From contig JAQSYR010000002.1 in the NCBI GenBank assembly GCA_029256035.1, forward strand, positions 1 through 45,410: a stretch of DNA of 45,410 nt, in the 5' to 3' direction. The notes below the pieces were generated by a model that worked only from the letters and a program-made list of their open reading frames with translations, was not told where the DNA came from and did no database searches. Source of the DNA: Anaerocolumna sp. (lineage in GTDB: Bacteria; Bacillota; Clostridia; Lachnospirales; Lachnospiraceae). Positions 16,589 through 25,314 of the stretch are shown here, one piece after another (the first letter of the stretch is position 1; each line of letters starts with the position of its first letter). The translations under genes were made by a program, and so were the position numbers.

Positions 16589-17512
16589 ATGGATAAAATA
16601 TATGATTTGATTATTATTGGGTCAGGACCAGCTGGATTGGCAGCAGCTATTTATGCAGGAAGAGCCGAACTGGATACTATCATTATTGAAAAAGCACCGA
16701 TTAGTGGTGGTCAGATCATAAATACCTATGAAGTTGATAATTATCCTGGTATTCCAGGAATTAGTGGCTTTGATTTAAGTACTAAATTCAGAGAACATTG
16801 TGATCGATTAGAGATGAAGTTTTTGACTGGAGAAGTAATAAAATTTGAAATTAAAGATGGAATAAAGATAGTAACTCTTGATGATGAGAAGGTGTATTAT
16901 TCCAAATCTGTTATTATTGCAACAGGTTCTAATCCTAGAAAATTAAATGTGGACGGCGAAGAAAGGCTATCTGGTATGGGTGTGTCTTACTGTGCTACTT
17001 GTGACGGTGCTTTCTTTAAAAATAAAACAACAGCAGTAGTAGGCGGTGGAGACGTAGCTGTTGAGGATGCAATTTTCCTGGCTAGATTATGTAAAAAAGT
17101 ATATGTGATTCACCGCAGAGATGAATTCAGAGCAGCTAAAAGTCTTACAACTAAATTAATGTCTATGGAAAACGTTGAAATCATCTGGGATAGTAAAGTA
17201 GAAGAAATTTTAGGGAATACACAAGTGGAACAACTTCGCATAAAAAATATTAAGACTGAGGAAAGCAGAGTATTAGATGTTGACGGTACTTTTATTGCCA
17301 TTGGATATAATCCTAGCTCAGAAGTTTATAAGGATGTTGTGAAATTAGATCAAAGCGGATTTATTATAGCAAGTGAAAATTGTGAAACTAATATTCCAGG
17401 AGTATTTGCTGCAGGTGATATAAGAACAAAGGACCTGCGCCAGATTATTACAGCTGCATCTGATGGTGCAAATGCCATTACAGCAGTAGAAAAGTATCTT
17501 AATAGTTTATAA
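16589..17512 (+). CDS. trxB: Thioredoxin-disulfide reductase
   Basis: This 307-aa flavoenzyme transfers electrons from NADPH to thioredoxin. The FAD motif IIGSGPAGLAAAIYAGRAE is at residues ~9-27. The redox-active CATC is at residues 134-137. The NADPH-binding GGGDVAVEDA follows, and the C-terminal FAD segment has GVFAAGDIRTKDLRQI. The length is typical for the low-molecular-weight bacterial type. GGAGGAA precedes ATG 16589. No thioredoxin gene lies alongside. Confidence 0.92.
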   Translation: MDKIYDLIIIGSGPAGLAAAIYAGRAELDTIIIEKAPISGGQIINTYEVDNYPGIPGISGFDLSTKFREHCDRLEMKFLTGEVIKFEIKDGIKIVTLDDEKVYYSKSVIIATGSNPRKLNVDGEERLSGMGVSYCATCDGAFFKNKTTAVVGGGDVAVEDAIFLARLCKKVYVIHRRDEFRAAKSLTTKLMSMENVEIIWDSKVEEILGNTQVEQLRIKNIKTEESRVLDVDGTFIAIGYNPSSEVYKDVVKLDQSGFIIASENCETNIPGVFAAGDIRTKDLRQIITAASDGANAITAVEKYLNSL

Positions 17513-17608
17513 TAACTAATTTTATATAAAAAGACGGTAAAATGGACTGAATTAATCATTAATTTGTGACAATGGATAAAAAAACCTATTATTTTCTTGA
17601 TATTAAGG

Positions 17609-17637
17609 TTGACAGTAATTGTATGCTTTGATATAAT
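17609..17637 (+). promoter_or_regulatory. Consensus sigma-A promoter of the NlpC/P60 gene
   Basis: Perfect TTGACA (17609-17614) and TATAAT (17632-17637) boxes with a 17-bp spacer. The leader to ATG 17741 is about 97 nt and has an AT-rich stretch with two AACATTT repeats. It should be a strong promoter. Confidence 0.8.
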
Positions 17638-17740
17638 GACCTCATGATATTTAATAAATTTGTAACATTTAAATCGATTTTGAAACATTTGAAAGATAAA
17701 TTGAAAGTTTTAATTAATGATTTAAGGAGGTCTTTCTTTC

Positions 17741-18976
17741 ATGATAAATAGTACGACAGTTAAAGTGTCACTTTGCCTATCAGCGGCTTTGGTATCCTTA
17801 AGTTTTCCCGTGACAGCAGAAGCAGCAAAAGAAACAAGAACATCAGATGTTGGAATTGCAGGTATAACACAAACCTTGGATTTATTGTACTCAACAGCAT
17901 CAGAACAGGTTATAGGAGAAGTGGAGTCACTTGTTTTAAAAAGTGATGAAATCAGTGAGAAACAGACTTTAACGCAAGTAGAGTCGCCATATGCCAATCT
18001 TGGTATCTCAATTGCAGAGAATTATGTAAATATAAGAAAAGAACCCAATACAGAAAGTGATGTTGTTGGTAAATTATATAAAGGATGTGCAACCGATATC
18101 CTTGCTACGGAAGGTGAATGGGTAAAAATCCAGTCAGGCAAAGTTAATGGTTATATTAATGCAGAATTTCTTGCAATTGGAGAAGAGGCAGAAGGGTTAA
18201 TTGATGACTATGCAACAAAGTATGCTACCATCAACACTCAAACCTTGTTTGTTCGTGAGAAACCAAACACAGAAGCCACCATTACAACTATGGTGCCTTT
18301 GGGTGAAACGTTCTTAGTATTAAATGAGAACGAAGGCTGGGCTAAGATTATGATTGATGAGGAAGAGACCGGCTTTGTTTCAAAAGACTACATAACTATG
18401 GATGTTGAATTTGAATATGCAGTTTCAATTGAGGAAGAACAGGCCAAATTAGCTGCAGAAGAAGCAGCAAGACAGGCAGAAGCGGAAAGACTTGTAAAAC
18501 TTGCAGAACAGCAGGAAGCGGCAAGACAGGCGCAAGCTCAAAGTAACTCAAACAATAATACAGAGAAAGAAACATCTTCCTCTGAAAATATAAGTTCTAA
18601 TCCAGGTAATTCAAGTGTAGGACAAGAGATTGCAGATTATGCTGTGAAGTTTGTAGGAAATCCTTATGTATGGGGTGGTACAAGTTTAACTAATGGAGCA
18701 GATTGTTCTGGTTTTGTTCAATCAATCTATTCTCACTTTGGATATGGAATAACAAGAACCTCAAGAGATCAGGCTGCATCAGCAGGACGTGAAGTTAGTA
18801 TTGACAGCCGTCAACCAGGAGATTTAATATTCTATAGAAACAGCAGTGGGGTTGTAAACCATGTTGCAATTTATATAGGTAATAATAAAGTTGTACATGC
18901 AAGTAATGCAAGAGAAGGTATTAAAATCTCAAGCTTTAATTATCGTACTCCGTATAAAATTAGAAGAATCGTATAA
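17741..18976 (+). CDS. Secreted SH3-domain NlpC/P60 peptidoglycan endopeptidase
   Basis: This is a 411-aa exported cell-wall hydrolase. The signal peptide ends near AEAAK (residue ~29). Two bacterial SH3 domains follow (residues ~88-145, starting YVNIRKEPNTESD, and ~160-215, starting LFVREKPNTEA). An alanine/glutamate-rich coiled linker (~225-265) and a Ser/Asn-rich spacer come next. The C-terminal NlpC/P60 domain (~295-411) has catalytic Cys322 in ADCSGF, His374 in NHVAIY and a third polar His386 in VHAS. Such enzymes cut the D-gamma-Glu-diamino acid bond in wall peptides. AAGGAGG precedes the ATG. It is monocistronic, with its own consensus promoter and terminator. Confidence 0.9.
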   Translation: MINSTTVKVSLCLSAALVSLSFPVTAEAAKETRTSDVGIAGITQTLDLLYSTASEQVIGEVESLVLKSDEISEKQTLTQVESPYANLGISIAENYVNIRKEPNTESDVVGKLYKGCATDILATEGEWVKIQSGKVNGYINAEFLAIGEEAEGLIDDYATKYATINTQTLFVREKPNTEATITTMVPLGETFLVLNENEGWAKIMIDEEETGFVSKDYITMDVEFEYAVSIEEEQAKLAAEEAARQAEAERLVKLAEQQEAARQAQAQSNSNNNTEKETSSSENISSNPGNSSVGQEIADYAVKFVGNPYVWGGTSLTNGADCSGFVQSIYSHFGYGITRTSRDQAASAGREVSIDSRQPGDLIFYRNSSGVVNHVAIYIGNNKVVHASNAREGIKISSFNYRTPYKIRRIV

Positions 18977-18995
18977 ATTAATAACTATTCATATC

Positions 18996-19048
18996 TACCA
19001 GTTATCATCATAACCGTTATGGTTAAGAAGGTAACTGGTATTTTATTA
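18996..19048 (+). terminator. Terminator after the NlpC/P60 gene
   Basis: TACCAGTTATC (18996-19006) pairs with GGTAACTGGTA (19030-19040) with one G-U pair. A short inner stem TAACC/GGTTA stacks within the loop. A U-rich tract follows. Confidence 0.7.
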
Positions 19049-19086
19049 CTATTTTTAAAAGAAGGCATGCTAATATATCAAGAAGT

Positions 19087-19157
19087 TATCCACAATTAAA
19101 AACCCTTGTTTTTTCAATAATAGAAGTTATACACTAAGTTATCCACATTATCCACAT
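19087..19157 (+). promoter_or_regulatory. Cluster of three perfect DnaA boxes
   Basis: TTATCCACA occurs at 19087-19095, 19140-19148 and 19149-19157, all in the same orientation, the last two directly abutting. A near match TTATACACT lies at 19128-19136. DnaA binds TTATNCACA. The site is far from any dnaA or dnaN gene in this window, so it may be a DnaA titration or regulatory cluster, or an origin-like element. Confidence 0.7.
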
Positions 19158-19384
19158 AGTGTAACCACTGCTGTCGAATGTAAACAAGCTGTCAAGGTAG
19201 AATATTTGTTTTGTAAATTGTGATAAATTAGACAAAAAATGAAGTGTTTTATATTACAATTGCAGGTATGATTATTGTCAAATAAAAAAGAAATTTGTAA
19301 GGAAAATAATAAGAATTTGACGAAAGTTTGCGACTTTAAGACGAAAAATTAAGTTATTTAATACTTTATGTAAAAATTAGTCCT

Positions 19385-19406
19385 TTTGACCTAGTTCCTG
19401 GTCAAA
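19385..19406. repeat. Inverted repeat TTTGACC-N8-GGTCAAA
   Basis: Perfect 7-bp arms (19385-19391 and 19400-19406) lie about 80 bp upstream of the hpf -35 box, followed by a purine-rich AAAGAAAAAAAG. It could be an operator for hpf or a remnant hairpin; there is no T-run. Confidence 0.4.
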
Positions 19407-19484
19407 GAAAAAAAGCATTCTAGTAACCTGTATTTTGATCAAATAATAGGAGAAATACTTTGTACAATCCAATGGGGAAATTGC

Positions 19485-19513
19485 TTGTCACTGTAGTTAC
19501 CATGTGTTATAAT
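19485..19513 (+). promoter_or_regulatory. Promoter of hpf
   Basis: TTGTCA (19485-19490), a 17-bp spacer ending TGT, and TATAAT (19508-19513) form an extended -10 sigma-A promoter. The transcript would start near 19520. Confidence 0.65.
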
Positions 19514-19557
19514 ATAAGTACGATATAAGAATAGAAAGTCAAAAGGAGTTGGTCATT

Positions 19558-20085
19558 ATGCGTTATATCATTAGCGGTAAAAATATTGAGGTTACTGAGG
19601 GTCTAAAAAGTGCAGTTTATGAAAAAATAGGTAAGCTCGAGAGATATTTTACTCCTGACACAGAAATACATGTAACAATGAATGTTGAAAAGGAAAGGCA
19701 AAAAATTGAAGTAACCATTCCTATGAAGGGTACTATCATCCGAGCAGAACAAAGTAGTAATGATATGTATGTATCAATTGATTTAGTAGAAGAAATCATC
19801 GAACGTCAGTTAAGAAAATATAAGAATAAGATTATCGAACAAAAACAATCTGCAGCAAGTTTGAATCAGTCATTTGTAGAGGATGACTATAGTGAAGATG
19901 ATTCTATCAAAATTATAAGAACCAAAAAGTTTGCCATTAAGCCAATGGATCCTGAGGAAGCTTGCGTTCAGATGGAATTATTAGGACACAATTTCTTTGT
20001 TTATCGTAATGCTGATACAGATGAAGTAAATGTAGTATATAAGCGTAAAGGTAATACTTATGGTTTAATTGAACCAGAAATTTAA
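19558..20085 (+). CDS. hpf: Ribosome hibernation promoting factor, long form
   Basis: This is a 175-aa long HPF (YvyD type). The N-terminal S30AE domain (MRYIISGKNIEVTEGLKSAV onward, residues ~1-100) binds the 30S decoding channel. The C-terminal domain (~120-175, IIRTKKFAIKPMDPEEACVQ) dimerises to pair 70S ribosomes into inactive 100S particles. ATG 19558 has AAGGAG nine nt upstream; an in-frame TTG at 19549 touches that site and is unlikely. hpf ahead of secA and prfB is the same order as in B. subtilis. It has its own promoter and terminator. Confidence 0.92.
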   Translation: MRYIISGKNIEVTEGLKSAVYEKIGKLERYFTPDTEIHVTMNVEKERQKIEVTIPMKGTIIRAEQSSNDMYVSIDLVEEIIERQLRKYKNKIIEQKQSAASLNQSFVEDDYSEDDSIKIIRTKKFAIKPMDPEEACVQMELLGHNFFVYRNADTDEVNVVYKRKGNTYGLIEPEI

Positions 20086-20129
20086 GCCTTACTATTCTAA
20101 TATAATTTAAAGATAGTGGCAGTATTAGT

Positions 20130-20202
20130 GCTATCGCATCAAGGATTCTGTGAGAAACACAAGTGAAACGTTTCTCTTTGAACTTGATGCGGTAGCTTTT
20201 TT
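20130..20202 (+). terminator. Strong terminator after hpf
   Basis: A 14-bp stem GCTATCGCATCAAG (20130-20143) pairs with CTTGATGCGGTAGC (20183-20196) through one G-U pair. An inner stem GAGAAAC/GTTTCTC (20152-20158, 20170-20176) stacks on it, and T6 follows. It separates hpf from secA. Confidence 0.85.
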
Positions 20203-20246
20203 ACTTTCTTCTTCTCCCAAGTAATGTTAACAAAAAAGAAAAAGTG

Positions 20247-20275
20247 TTGAATAGTATCTATGTAAATGATACAAT
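20247..20275 (+). promoter_or_regulatory. Promoter of secA
   Basis: TTGAAT (20247-20252), a 17-bp spacer ending TGA, and TACAAT (20270-20275) fit an extended -10 sigma-A promoter, about 75 nt before the secA start. Confidence 0.6.
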
Positions 20276-20349
20276 ATAGGTTGAAATGTTATGTACTGTA
20301 AATGAGGGTAGAGATTAATAAGAAACTAACTAGTAGGAGTGAAATAAAT

Positions 20350-22917
20350 ATGAGTTTAGTAAAAAAGATTTTTGGAACACATAGTGAAAGAGAATTAAAA
20401 AGAATAATTCCTATTGTAGATAAGATTGAAGCATTAGAGCCTACTATGGAGAAATTGTCAGATGATGAGCTAAAGAATAAAACAGTTGAATTTAAAAATA
20501 GACTTAAAAATGGAGAAACCCTTGATAACCTTATGGTGGAAGCTTATGCAGTAGTAAGGGAAGCTTCAAAGAGAGTTTTGGGAATGAGACATTTCCGGGT
20601 ACAGTTAATGGGTGGTATTATCTTACATCAGGGAAGAATCACAGAAATGCGTACTGGCGAAGGTAAAACCCTGGTTTCTACCCTTCCAGCATACTTAAAT
20701 GCATTAACTGGCGACGGAGTTCATATTGTAACAGTTAATGATTACTTAGCAAAACGTGATGCTGAGTGGATGGGGCAGATTCATGAGTTCTTAGGACTTA
20801 AGGTCGGAGTTATTTTAAACAGTATGAATAACGACGAGAGAAGAGAAGCATATAATTGTGATATTACTTATGCTACCAACAACGAATTAGGATTTGATTA
20901 TCTAAGAGATAATATGGTTATTTATAAAGAGCAGCTGGTTCAAAGAGGACTACACTTTGCTGTCATCGATGAAGTTGACTCTGTTTTAATTGATGAAGCC
21001 AGAACTCCCCTTATTATATCTGGGCAGAGCGGCAAATCCACGAAACTTTATGAAGCCTGTGATATTCTTGCGGGACAATTGGTTCGTGGTAAAGTAAGCG
21101 CTGAATTAACTAAAATGGCTGCATTAATGAAAGAAGAAATCGAAGAAACCGGCGACTTTGTTGTAAATGAAAAAGATAAAAATGTAAACTTAACAGAACA
21201 AGGTGTTAAGAAAGTAGAAAACTTCTTTAACTTAGAAAATCTTGCAGATCCTGAAAACCTTGAAATCCAGCATAACATTATCTTGGCACTTCGTGCTCAT
21301 AACTTAATGTTCCGTGATAAAGATTATGTGGTAAAAGATGATGAGGTATTAATTGTAGATGAATTTACGGGACGTATTATGCCAGGCAGACGTTATTCTG
21401 ACGGATTACATCAGGCAATTGAAGCAAAGGAAAAAGTTAAGGTAAAGAGAGAAAGTAAAACTCTTGCTACTATTACTTTCCAGAACTTCTTTAATAAATA
21501 CGATAAAAAATGTGGTATGACTGGTACTGCATTAACAGAAGAAAAAGAATTTAGAGATATCTATGGCATGGATGTTATAGAGGTTCCTACCAATCTGCCC
21601 ATTGCACGTATAGATAGACAGGATGCTGTTTATAAAACAAAAAGAGAAAAACTAAACGCAGTTATCAATGAAATTATTGAATCTCACCAGAAAGGTCAGC
21701 CGGTACTGGTAGGTACTATTACAATTGAATCTTCCGAAGAGATCAGCGAACATCTAAAGAAAAAAGGTGTTCCTCATAAGGTGCTGAATGCAAAGTTCCA
21801 TGAATTAGAAGCTGAGATTATAGCAGACGCAGGTCAGCCAGGAGTTGTAACTATTGCAACTAATATGGCAGGCCGTGGTACTGATATTAAGCTTGGTGAA
21901 GGAGTAAAAGAAAATGGTGGTTTAAAGATTATTGGTACAGAACGTCATGAGTCCAGACGTATTGATAATCAGTTAAGAGGTCGTGCCGGACGTCAGGGTG
22001 ATCCTGGTGAATCCCGCTTCTTCATTTCTCTTGAAGATGACTTAATGCGCTTATTTGGTTCTGAAAGACTTATGGGTATGTTTAATTCTCTAGGTTTGCC
22101 AGAAGGTGAACAGATTGAGCATAAGATGCTTAGTAATGCAATAGAAAAAGCCCAGATGCGTATAGAAAGTAACAACTTTGGTATTCGTAAGAACCTCTTA
22201 GAATATGATCAGGTAAATAATGATCAGCGTGAAATTATCTATGCTGAGAGAAGAAGAGTACTTGATGGGGAAAGCATGAGAGATGTAATCTATAAGATGA
22301 TTACTGATACTGTTGAAAAGTCCGTTAACACTTGTATAAGTGAAGATCAGTCACCGGTTGATTGGGATATTAATGAACTTAATAATTTACTATTACCAAT
22401 CATTCCTCTTGAGCCAATAACAGAAGAACAAATAAAAAATCTTAAGAAGAATACACTGATTCAACAGTTAAAAGAAGATGCAGTGAAGCTTTATGAAGAA
22501 AAAGAAGCAGAATTCCCAGAAAAAGAACAGTTAAGAGAATTAGAAAGAGTCATTCTGTTAAAAGTCATTGATAGAAAATGGATGGATCATATTGATGATA
22601 TGGACCAACTTCGTCAAGGTATTGGACTTCAGGCATACGGACAGAAAAATCCTTTAGTAGAGTATAAATTCATGGGATTTGAAATGTTTGATGAAATGAT
22701 TGAATCAATTAATGAAGATACCGTGAAGGCATTGATGCATGTTAGAATTGAACAAAAAGTAGAACGTGAGCAGGTTGCAAAAGTAACCGGAACCAATAAG
22801 GATGACTCTGTTGCACAAGGACCGGTAAAAAGAGTTGGTAAGAAAATACAACCTAACGATCCATGTCCATGTGGAAGCGGCAAAAAGTATAAACACTGCC
22901 ACGGTAAGAATTCCTAG
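20350..22917 (+). CDS. secA: Preprotein translocase ATPase SecA
   Basis: This 855-aa motor drives protein export through SecYEG. Walker A MRTGEGKT is at residues 100-107. The preprotein-binding and second nucleotide-binding domains follow, with GRAGRQGDPGES in the arginine-finger region. The helical scaffold has RKNLLEYDQVNNDQR. The C-terminal zinc-binding SEC-C tail CPCGSGKKYKHC ends the protein and should contact SecB-like partners or lipids. ATG 20350 (MSLVKKIFG) is chosen for the family start and upstream AGGAG; 16 extra in-frame residues upstream are not SecA-like. prfB follows after 26 nt. Confidence 0.96.
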   Translation: MSLVKKIFGTHSERELKRIIPIVDKIEALEPTMEKLSDDELKNKTVEFKNRLKNGETLDNLMVEAYAVVREASKRVLGMRHFRVQLMGGIILHQGRITEMRTGEGKTLVSTLPAYLNALTGDGVHIVTVNDYLAKRDAEWMGQIHEFLGLKVGVILNSMNNDERREAYNCDITYATNNELGFDYLRDNMVIYKEQLVQRGLHFAVIDEVDSVLIDEARTPLIISGQSGKSTKLYEACDILAGQLVRGKVSAELTKMAALMKEEIEETGDFVVNEKDKNVNLTEQGVKKVENFFNLENLADPENLEIQHNIILALRAHNLMFRDKDYVVKDDEVLIVDEFTGRIMPGRRYSDGLHQAIEAKEKVKVKRESKTLATITFQNFFNKYDKKCGMTGTALTEEKEFRDIYGMDVIEVPTNLPIARIDRQDAVYKTKREKLNAVINEIIESHQKGQPVLVGTITIESSEEISEHLKKKGVPHKVLNAKFHELEAEIIADAGQPGVVTIATNMAGRGTDIKLGEGVKENGGLKIIGTERHESRRIDNQLRGRAGRQGDPGESRFFISLEDDLMRLFGSERLMGMFNSLGLPEGEQIEHKMLSNAIEKAQMRIESNNFGIRKNLLEYDQVNNDQREIIYAERRRVLDGESMRDVIYKMITDTVEKSVNTCISEDQSPVDWDINELNNLLLPIIPLEPITEEQIKNLKKNTLIQQLKEDAVKLYEEKEAEFPEKEQLRELERVILLKVIDRKWMDHIDDMDQLRQGIGLQAYGQKNPLVEYKFMGFEMFDEMIESINEDTVKALMHVRIEQKVEREQVAKVTGTNKDDSVAQGPVKRVGKKIQPNDPCPCGSGKKYKHCHGKNS

Positions 22918-22943
22918 AATAAAAGAGGAAAGAGGTGAAGTAA

Positions 22944-24081
22944 TTGGTTGAGTTGGATCAATTTAAATATACACTAAGTGGCTATGAAAAACCTTTACTT
23001 GAAGTGAGGGATTCACTTTGACCTGTTAAATAAGCAGGAAAGAGTCACAATGCTTGAACGCATTATGGAGGAATCAAACTTTTGGGATAACGCAGATAAG
23101 GCCCAAGGGTATGTAAAAGAATTAAAGAATTTAAAAGATATAATAGAAGAATACAATTCTTTAAAAAGAAATTATGAGGATATAGAAACACTAATTGAAA
23201 TGGCATATGAAGAGAATGATGCTACTTTGCTTTCGGAAATAGAGGAAACATTAAAAACCTTTATCAGTGATTTTGAAGAGCTCCGTCTAAATACCTTGTT
23301 ATCTGATGAATATGATAAATATAACGCAATTCTGACACTACATGCGGGGGCAGGAGGAACGGAAAGCTGTGACTGGGCCAGCATGCTTAGCAGAATGTAT
23401 CAAAAATGGGCAGATAAAAAAGGTTATAGTGTTGAGATATTAGATTTTTTAGATGGAGAAGAAGCCGGCTTAAAGTCTGTTACAATTCAGATTAGTGGTC
23501 TAAATGCTTATGGGCATTTAAAATCGGAACGTGGCGTACACCGTCTGGTTCGTATCTCCCCTTTTAATGCGGCAGGCAAAAGGCAGACCTCTTTTGTATC
23601 CTGTGATGTAATGCCTGACATTGAAGAAGATACAGGTATAGAAATTGATGAAACAGAGTTAAGAATTGATACCTACCGGTCAAGTGGTGCAGGTGGTCAG
23701 CATGTTAACAAAACATCCTCTGCTATACGTATTACCCATATTCCAACAGGCATTGTAGTCCAATGCCAAAATGAACGCTCCCAGTTTCAGAATAAAGATA
23801 AAGCTATGCAGATGTTAAAGGCCAAGCTATATTTATTAAAGCAGCAGGAGAACAAAGAAAAAGAATCTGGTATACGAGGCGAAATTAAAGAAATCGGTTG
23901 GGGAAATCAAATACGCTCCTATGTAATGCAGCCATATACAATGGTGAAAGATCATAGAACCAATATGGAGATAGGCAATACTGGAAGTGTATTAGACGGG
24001 AATATAGATCCCTTTATCAATGCGTATCTTTCCTGGAATAGTATTAACAATACAAATGCTATACAAAGTGAAAATTTATAA
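22944..24081 (+). CDS. prfB: Peptide chain release factor 2, with programmed +1 frameshift
   Basis: RF2 recognises UGA and UAA stop codons. Translation starts at TTG 22944 (MVELDQFKYTLSGYEKPLLE...), five nt after AGAGGTGA. It runs 25 codons to CTT TGA C at 23016-23022, the classic RF2 autoregulatory slip site, with an internal Shine-Dalgarno-like GAGGG just upstream. A +1 shift from CTT to GAC 23020 joins the main frame (353 further codons), giving 378 aa. The codon-recognition SPF lies in VRISPFNAAG, and catalytic GGQ is at residues 250-252. When RF2 is scarce, ribosomes pause at TGA and shift. It lies directly after secA, as in B. subtilis. Confidence 0.94.
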
Positions 24082-24116
24082 AGCATAAATTAACAAAAGA
24101 CAAGGGAGGAAAACAA

Positions 24117-24596
24117 ATGGCTGAAAAAATGCTTACCAACGAAACGAAGCAAGTCATTTTTGCCTTAGGAGATGAAGAGTATGGATTAGATATTATGATT
24201 GTAAATGCAATTGAAAAGTATACTGACATTGTTCGTATACCAAATGCACCCTCCTATATCCATGGAATCATTAATCTTCGGGGCGAGGTAATTCCAGTAT
24301 ATAATTTACGAATGAAATTTGGCCTTGCAGAAAAAGCAGTGGATGAAAATTCAAAATTAATCGTTGCCAGAACCAATAATATGAAAATGGCATATGAAGT
24401 TGATGAAGTAAAAGGGATCATGGAAATTCCAGGGGCTAATATTAGTGAAACACCAATTATTGTTAGAAGTTCTGCAACTTCCTATATGAAAAATGTTGCC
24501 AATATTAGTGGAAGAATGATTATATTACTTGACCATGATGGTATTGTATCCGAAAAAGAACTTGAAAAAATCGAGGATTTACTAGCAGAGCAATAA
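24117..24596 (+). CDS. cheW: Chemotaxis coupling protein CheW
   Basis: This 159-aa CheW-domain protein would link chemoreceptors to the kinase CheA. Family features are VIFALGDEEYGLDIMIVNAIE (start of the first SH3-like fold), GIINLRGEVIPVYNLRMKFGL (residues ~53-73) and RMIILLDHDGIV near the end. It stands alone, without CheA or receptors nearby, 35 nt after prfB and with AGGGAGGAAA before its ATG, so it may be read through from secA-prfB. It is ended by a terminator. Confidence 0.9.
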   Translation: MAEKMLTNETKQVIFALGDEEYGLDIMIVNAIEKYTDIVRIPNAPSYIHGIINLRGEVIPVYNLRMKFGLAEKAVDENSKLIVARTNNMKMAYEVDEVKGIMEIPGANISETPIIVRSSATSYMKNVANISGRMIILLDHDGIVSEKELEKIEDLLAEQ

Positions 24597-24610
24597 AAAA
24601 TAGTATAAAT

Positions 24611-24653
24611 TAAAGGGTTTGTCTCATTAAAATTGGGGCAGACTCTTTCTTAT
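24611..24653 (+). terminator. Terminator after cheW
   Basis: GGGTTTGTCTC (24615-24625) pairs with GGGGCAGACTC (24635-24645) using four G-U pairs around a 9-nt loop, followed by a U-rich TTTCTTATT. Confidence 0.65.
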
Positions 24654-24696
24654 TGTATGCAAACAGTATTATTTTGAATAATTATTTAAAAAACAG

Positions 24697-24725
24697 TTGC
24701 ATTAATGCATAAAGTATGTTAAGAT
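24697..24725 (+). promoter_or_regulatory. Possible promoter of the amino-acid cluster
   Basis: TTGCAT (24697-24702), a 17-bp spacer ending TGT, and TAAGAT (24720-24725) could form an extended -10 promoter. The -35 overlaps a perfect 12-bp palindrome TGCATTAATGCA (24698-24709). A second TATAAT at 24768-24773 lacks a good -35 box. Confidence 0.35.
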
Positions 24726-24794
24726 ATCTTCCTGTGAAAGACATGTGTTTTCGAGGCAAAAACATAATATAATCTGTTTCTGGGGGATAAATGA

Positions 24795-25235
24795 ATGGAT
24801 GAAGGTAAGTATTATATTGTTAAGAAAAAAGCAGTGCCTGAAGTTTTATTAAAAGTAGTTGAAGCAAAGCATTTACTGGATTCTGAGAAGGTTTTAACTG
24901 TTCAGGAAGCCTCTGATATGGTTGGAATCAGCAGAAGTTCTTTCTATAAATATAAAGATGATATTTTCCCGTTTCATGAGAATGCCAGAGGTAAAACAAT
25001 AACCTTTATGCTTCAAGTGGATGATAAGCCAGGATTATTGTCTACGGTGCTTAATCGTGTGGCTAAGCATAATGCCAATATATTAACAATACATCAGAGT
25101 ATTCCGGTGAATGGAATTGCATCCTTAACACTTAGCATTGAGATATCACCACAAACAGTGGATGCATCCAATATTTTTGAAGATATAGAAAGTATTGACG
25201 GAATACATTATCTTAAAATACTGGCAAGAGAATAA
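24795..25235 (+). CDS. pheB: ACT domain protein (UPF0735/PheB type)
   Basis: This is a 146-aa small regulator-like protein. An N-terminal helical region contains a helix-turn-helix-like stretch (VQEASDMVGISRSSFYKYKDDI, given here in part, residues ~37-58). The C-terminal ACT domain (~70-146) begins ITFMLQVDDKPGLLSTVLN, the fold that binds amino acids. The family lies upstream of hom or pheA in Firmicutes; its exact function is unproven. GGGGG lies eight nt before ATG 24795. Being first in a cluster with hom, a putative homoserine kinase and lysC, it may sense an aspartate-family amino acid. Confidence 0.82.
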   Translation: MDEGKYYIVKKKAVPEVLLKVVEAKHLLDSEKVLTVQEASDMVGISRSSFYKYKDDIFPFHENARGKTITFMLQVDDKPGLLSTVLNRVAKHNANILTIHQSIPVNGIASLTLSIEISPQTVDASNIFEDIESIDGIHYLKILARE

Positions 25236-25250
25236 AAGAAAAGATTTATT

Positions 25251-25271
25251 GGTCTCCTACCTTTGGAGACC
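25251..25271 (+). repeat. Short hairpin between pheB and hom
   Basis: GGTCTCC (25251-25257) and GGAGACC (25265-25271) form a perfect 7-bp stem with a 7-nt loop. No U-run follows, so it is more likely a transcript-processing or stability hairpin than a terminator. Confidence 0.4.
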
Positions 25272-25314
25272 TATTAACAAATATAGATTTAGCTAGGACT
25301 GAAAGGAGTTTAAC

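Larger units (their letters stand above)
18977..19557 (+). promoter_or_regulatory. Large intergenic region before hpf (581 bp)
   Basis: No gene is visible here. In order it holds the NlpC/P60 terminator, a cluster of DnaA boxes (19087-19157), an AT-rich stretch (19200-19380), an inverted repeat TTTGACC/GGTCAAA (19385-19406), a palindrome TTTGATCAAA (19434-19443), and the hpf promoter. Confidence 0.55.

Noticed and set aside
17513..17740. Riboswitch (ydaO or c-di-GMP type) upstream of the NlpC/P60 gene
   Set aside because: Such genes often have one, but I could not find the conserved core motifs; only a consensus promoter and a plain leader are visible.
19087..19157. Calling the DnaA-box cluster the chromosomal origin
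   Set aside because: No dnaA, dnaN, gidA or rpmH lies nearby and all boxes face one way; the evidence supports only a DnaA-binding cluster.
23050..24081. prfB as a 343-aa gene starting at ATG 23050
   Set aside because: RF2-like sequence continues upstream through the CTT-TGA-C frameshift to TTG 22944 with a good ribosome binding site.
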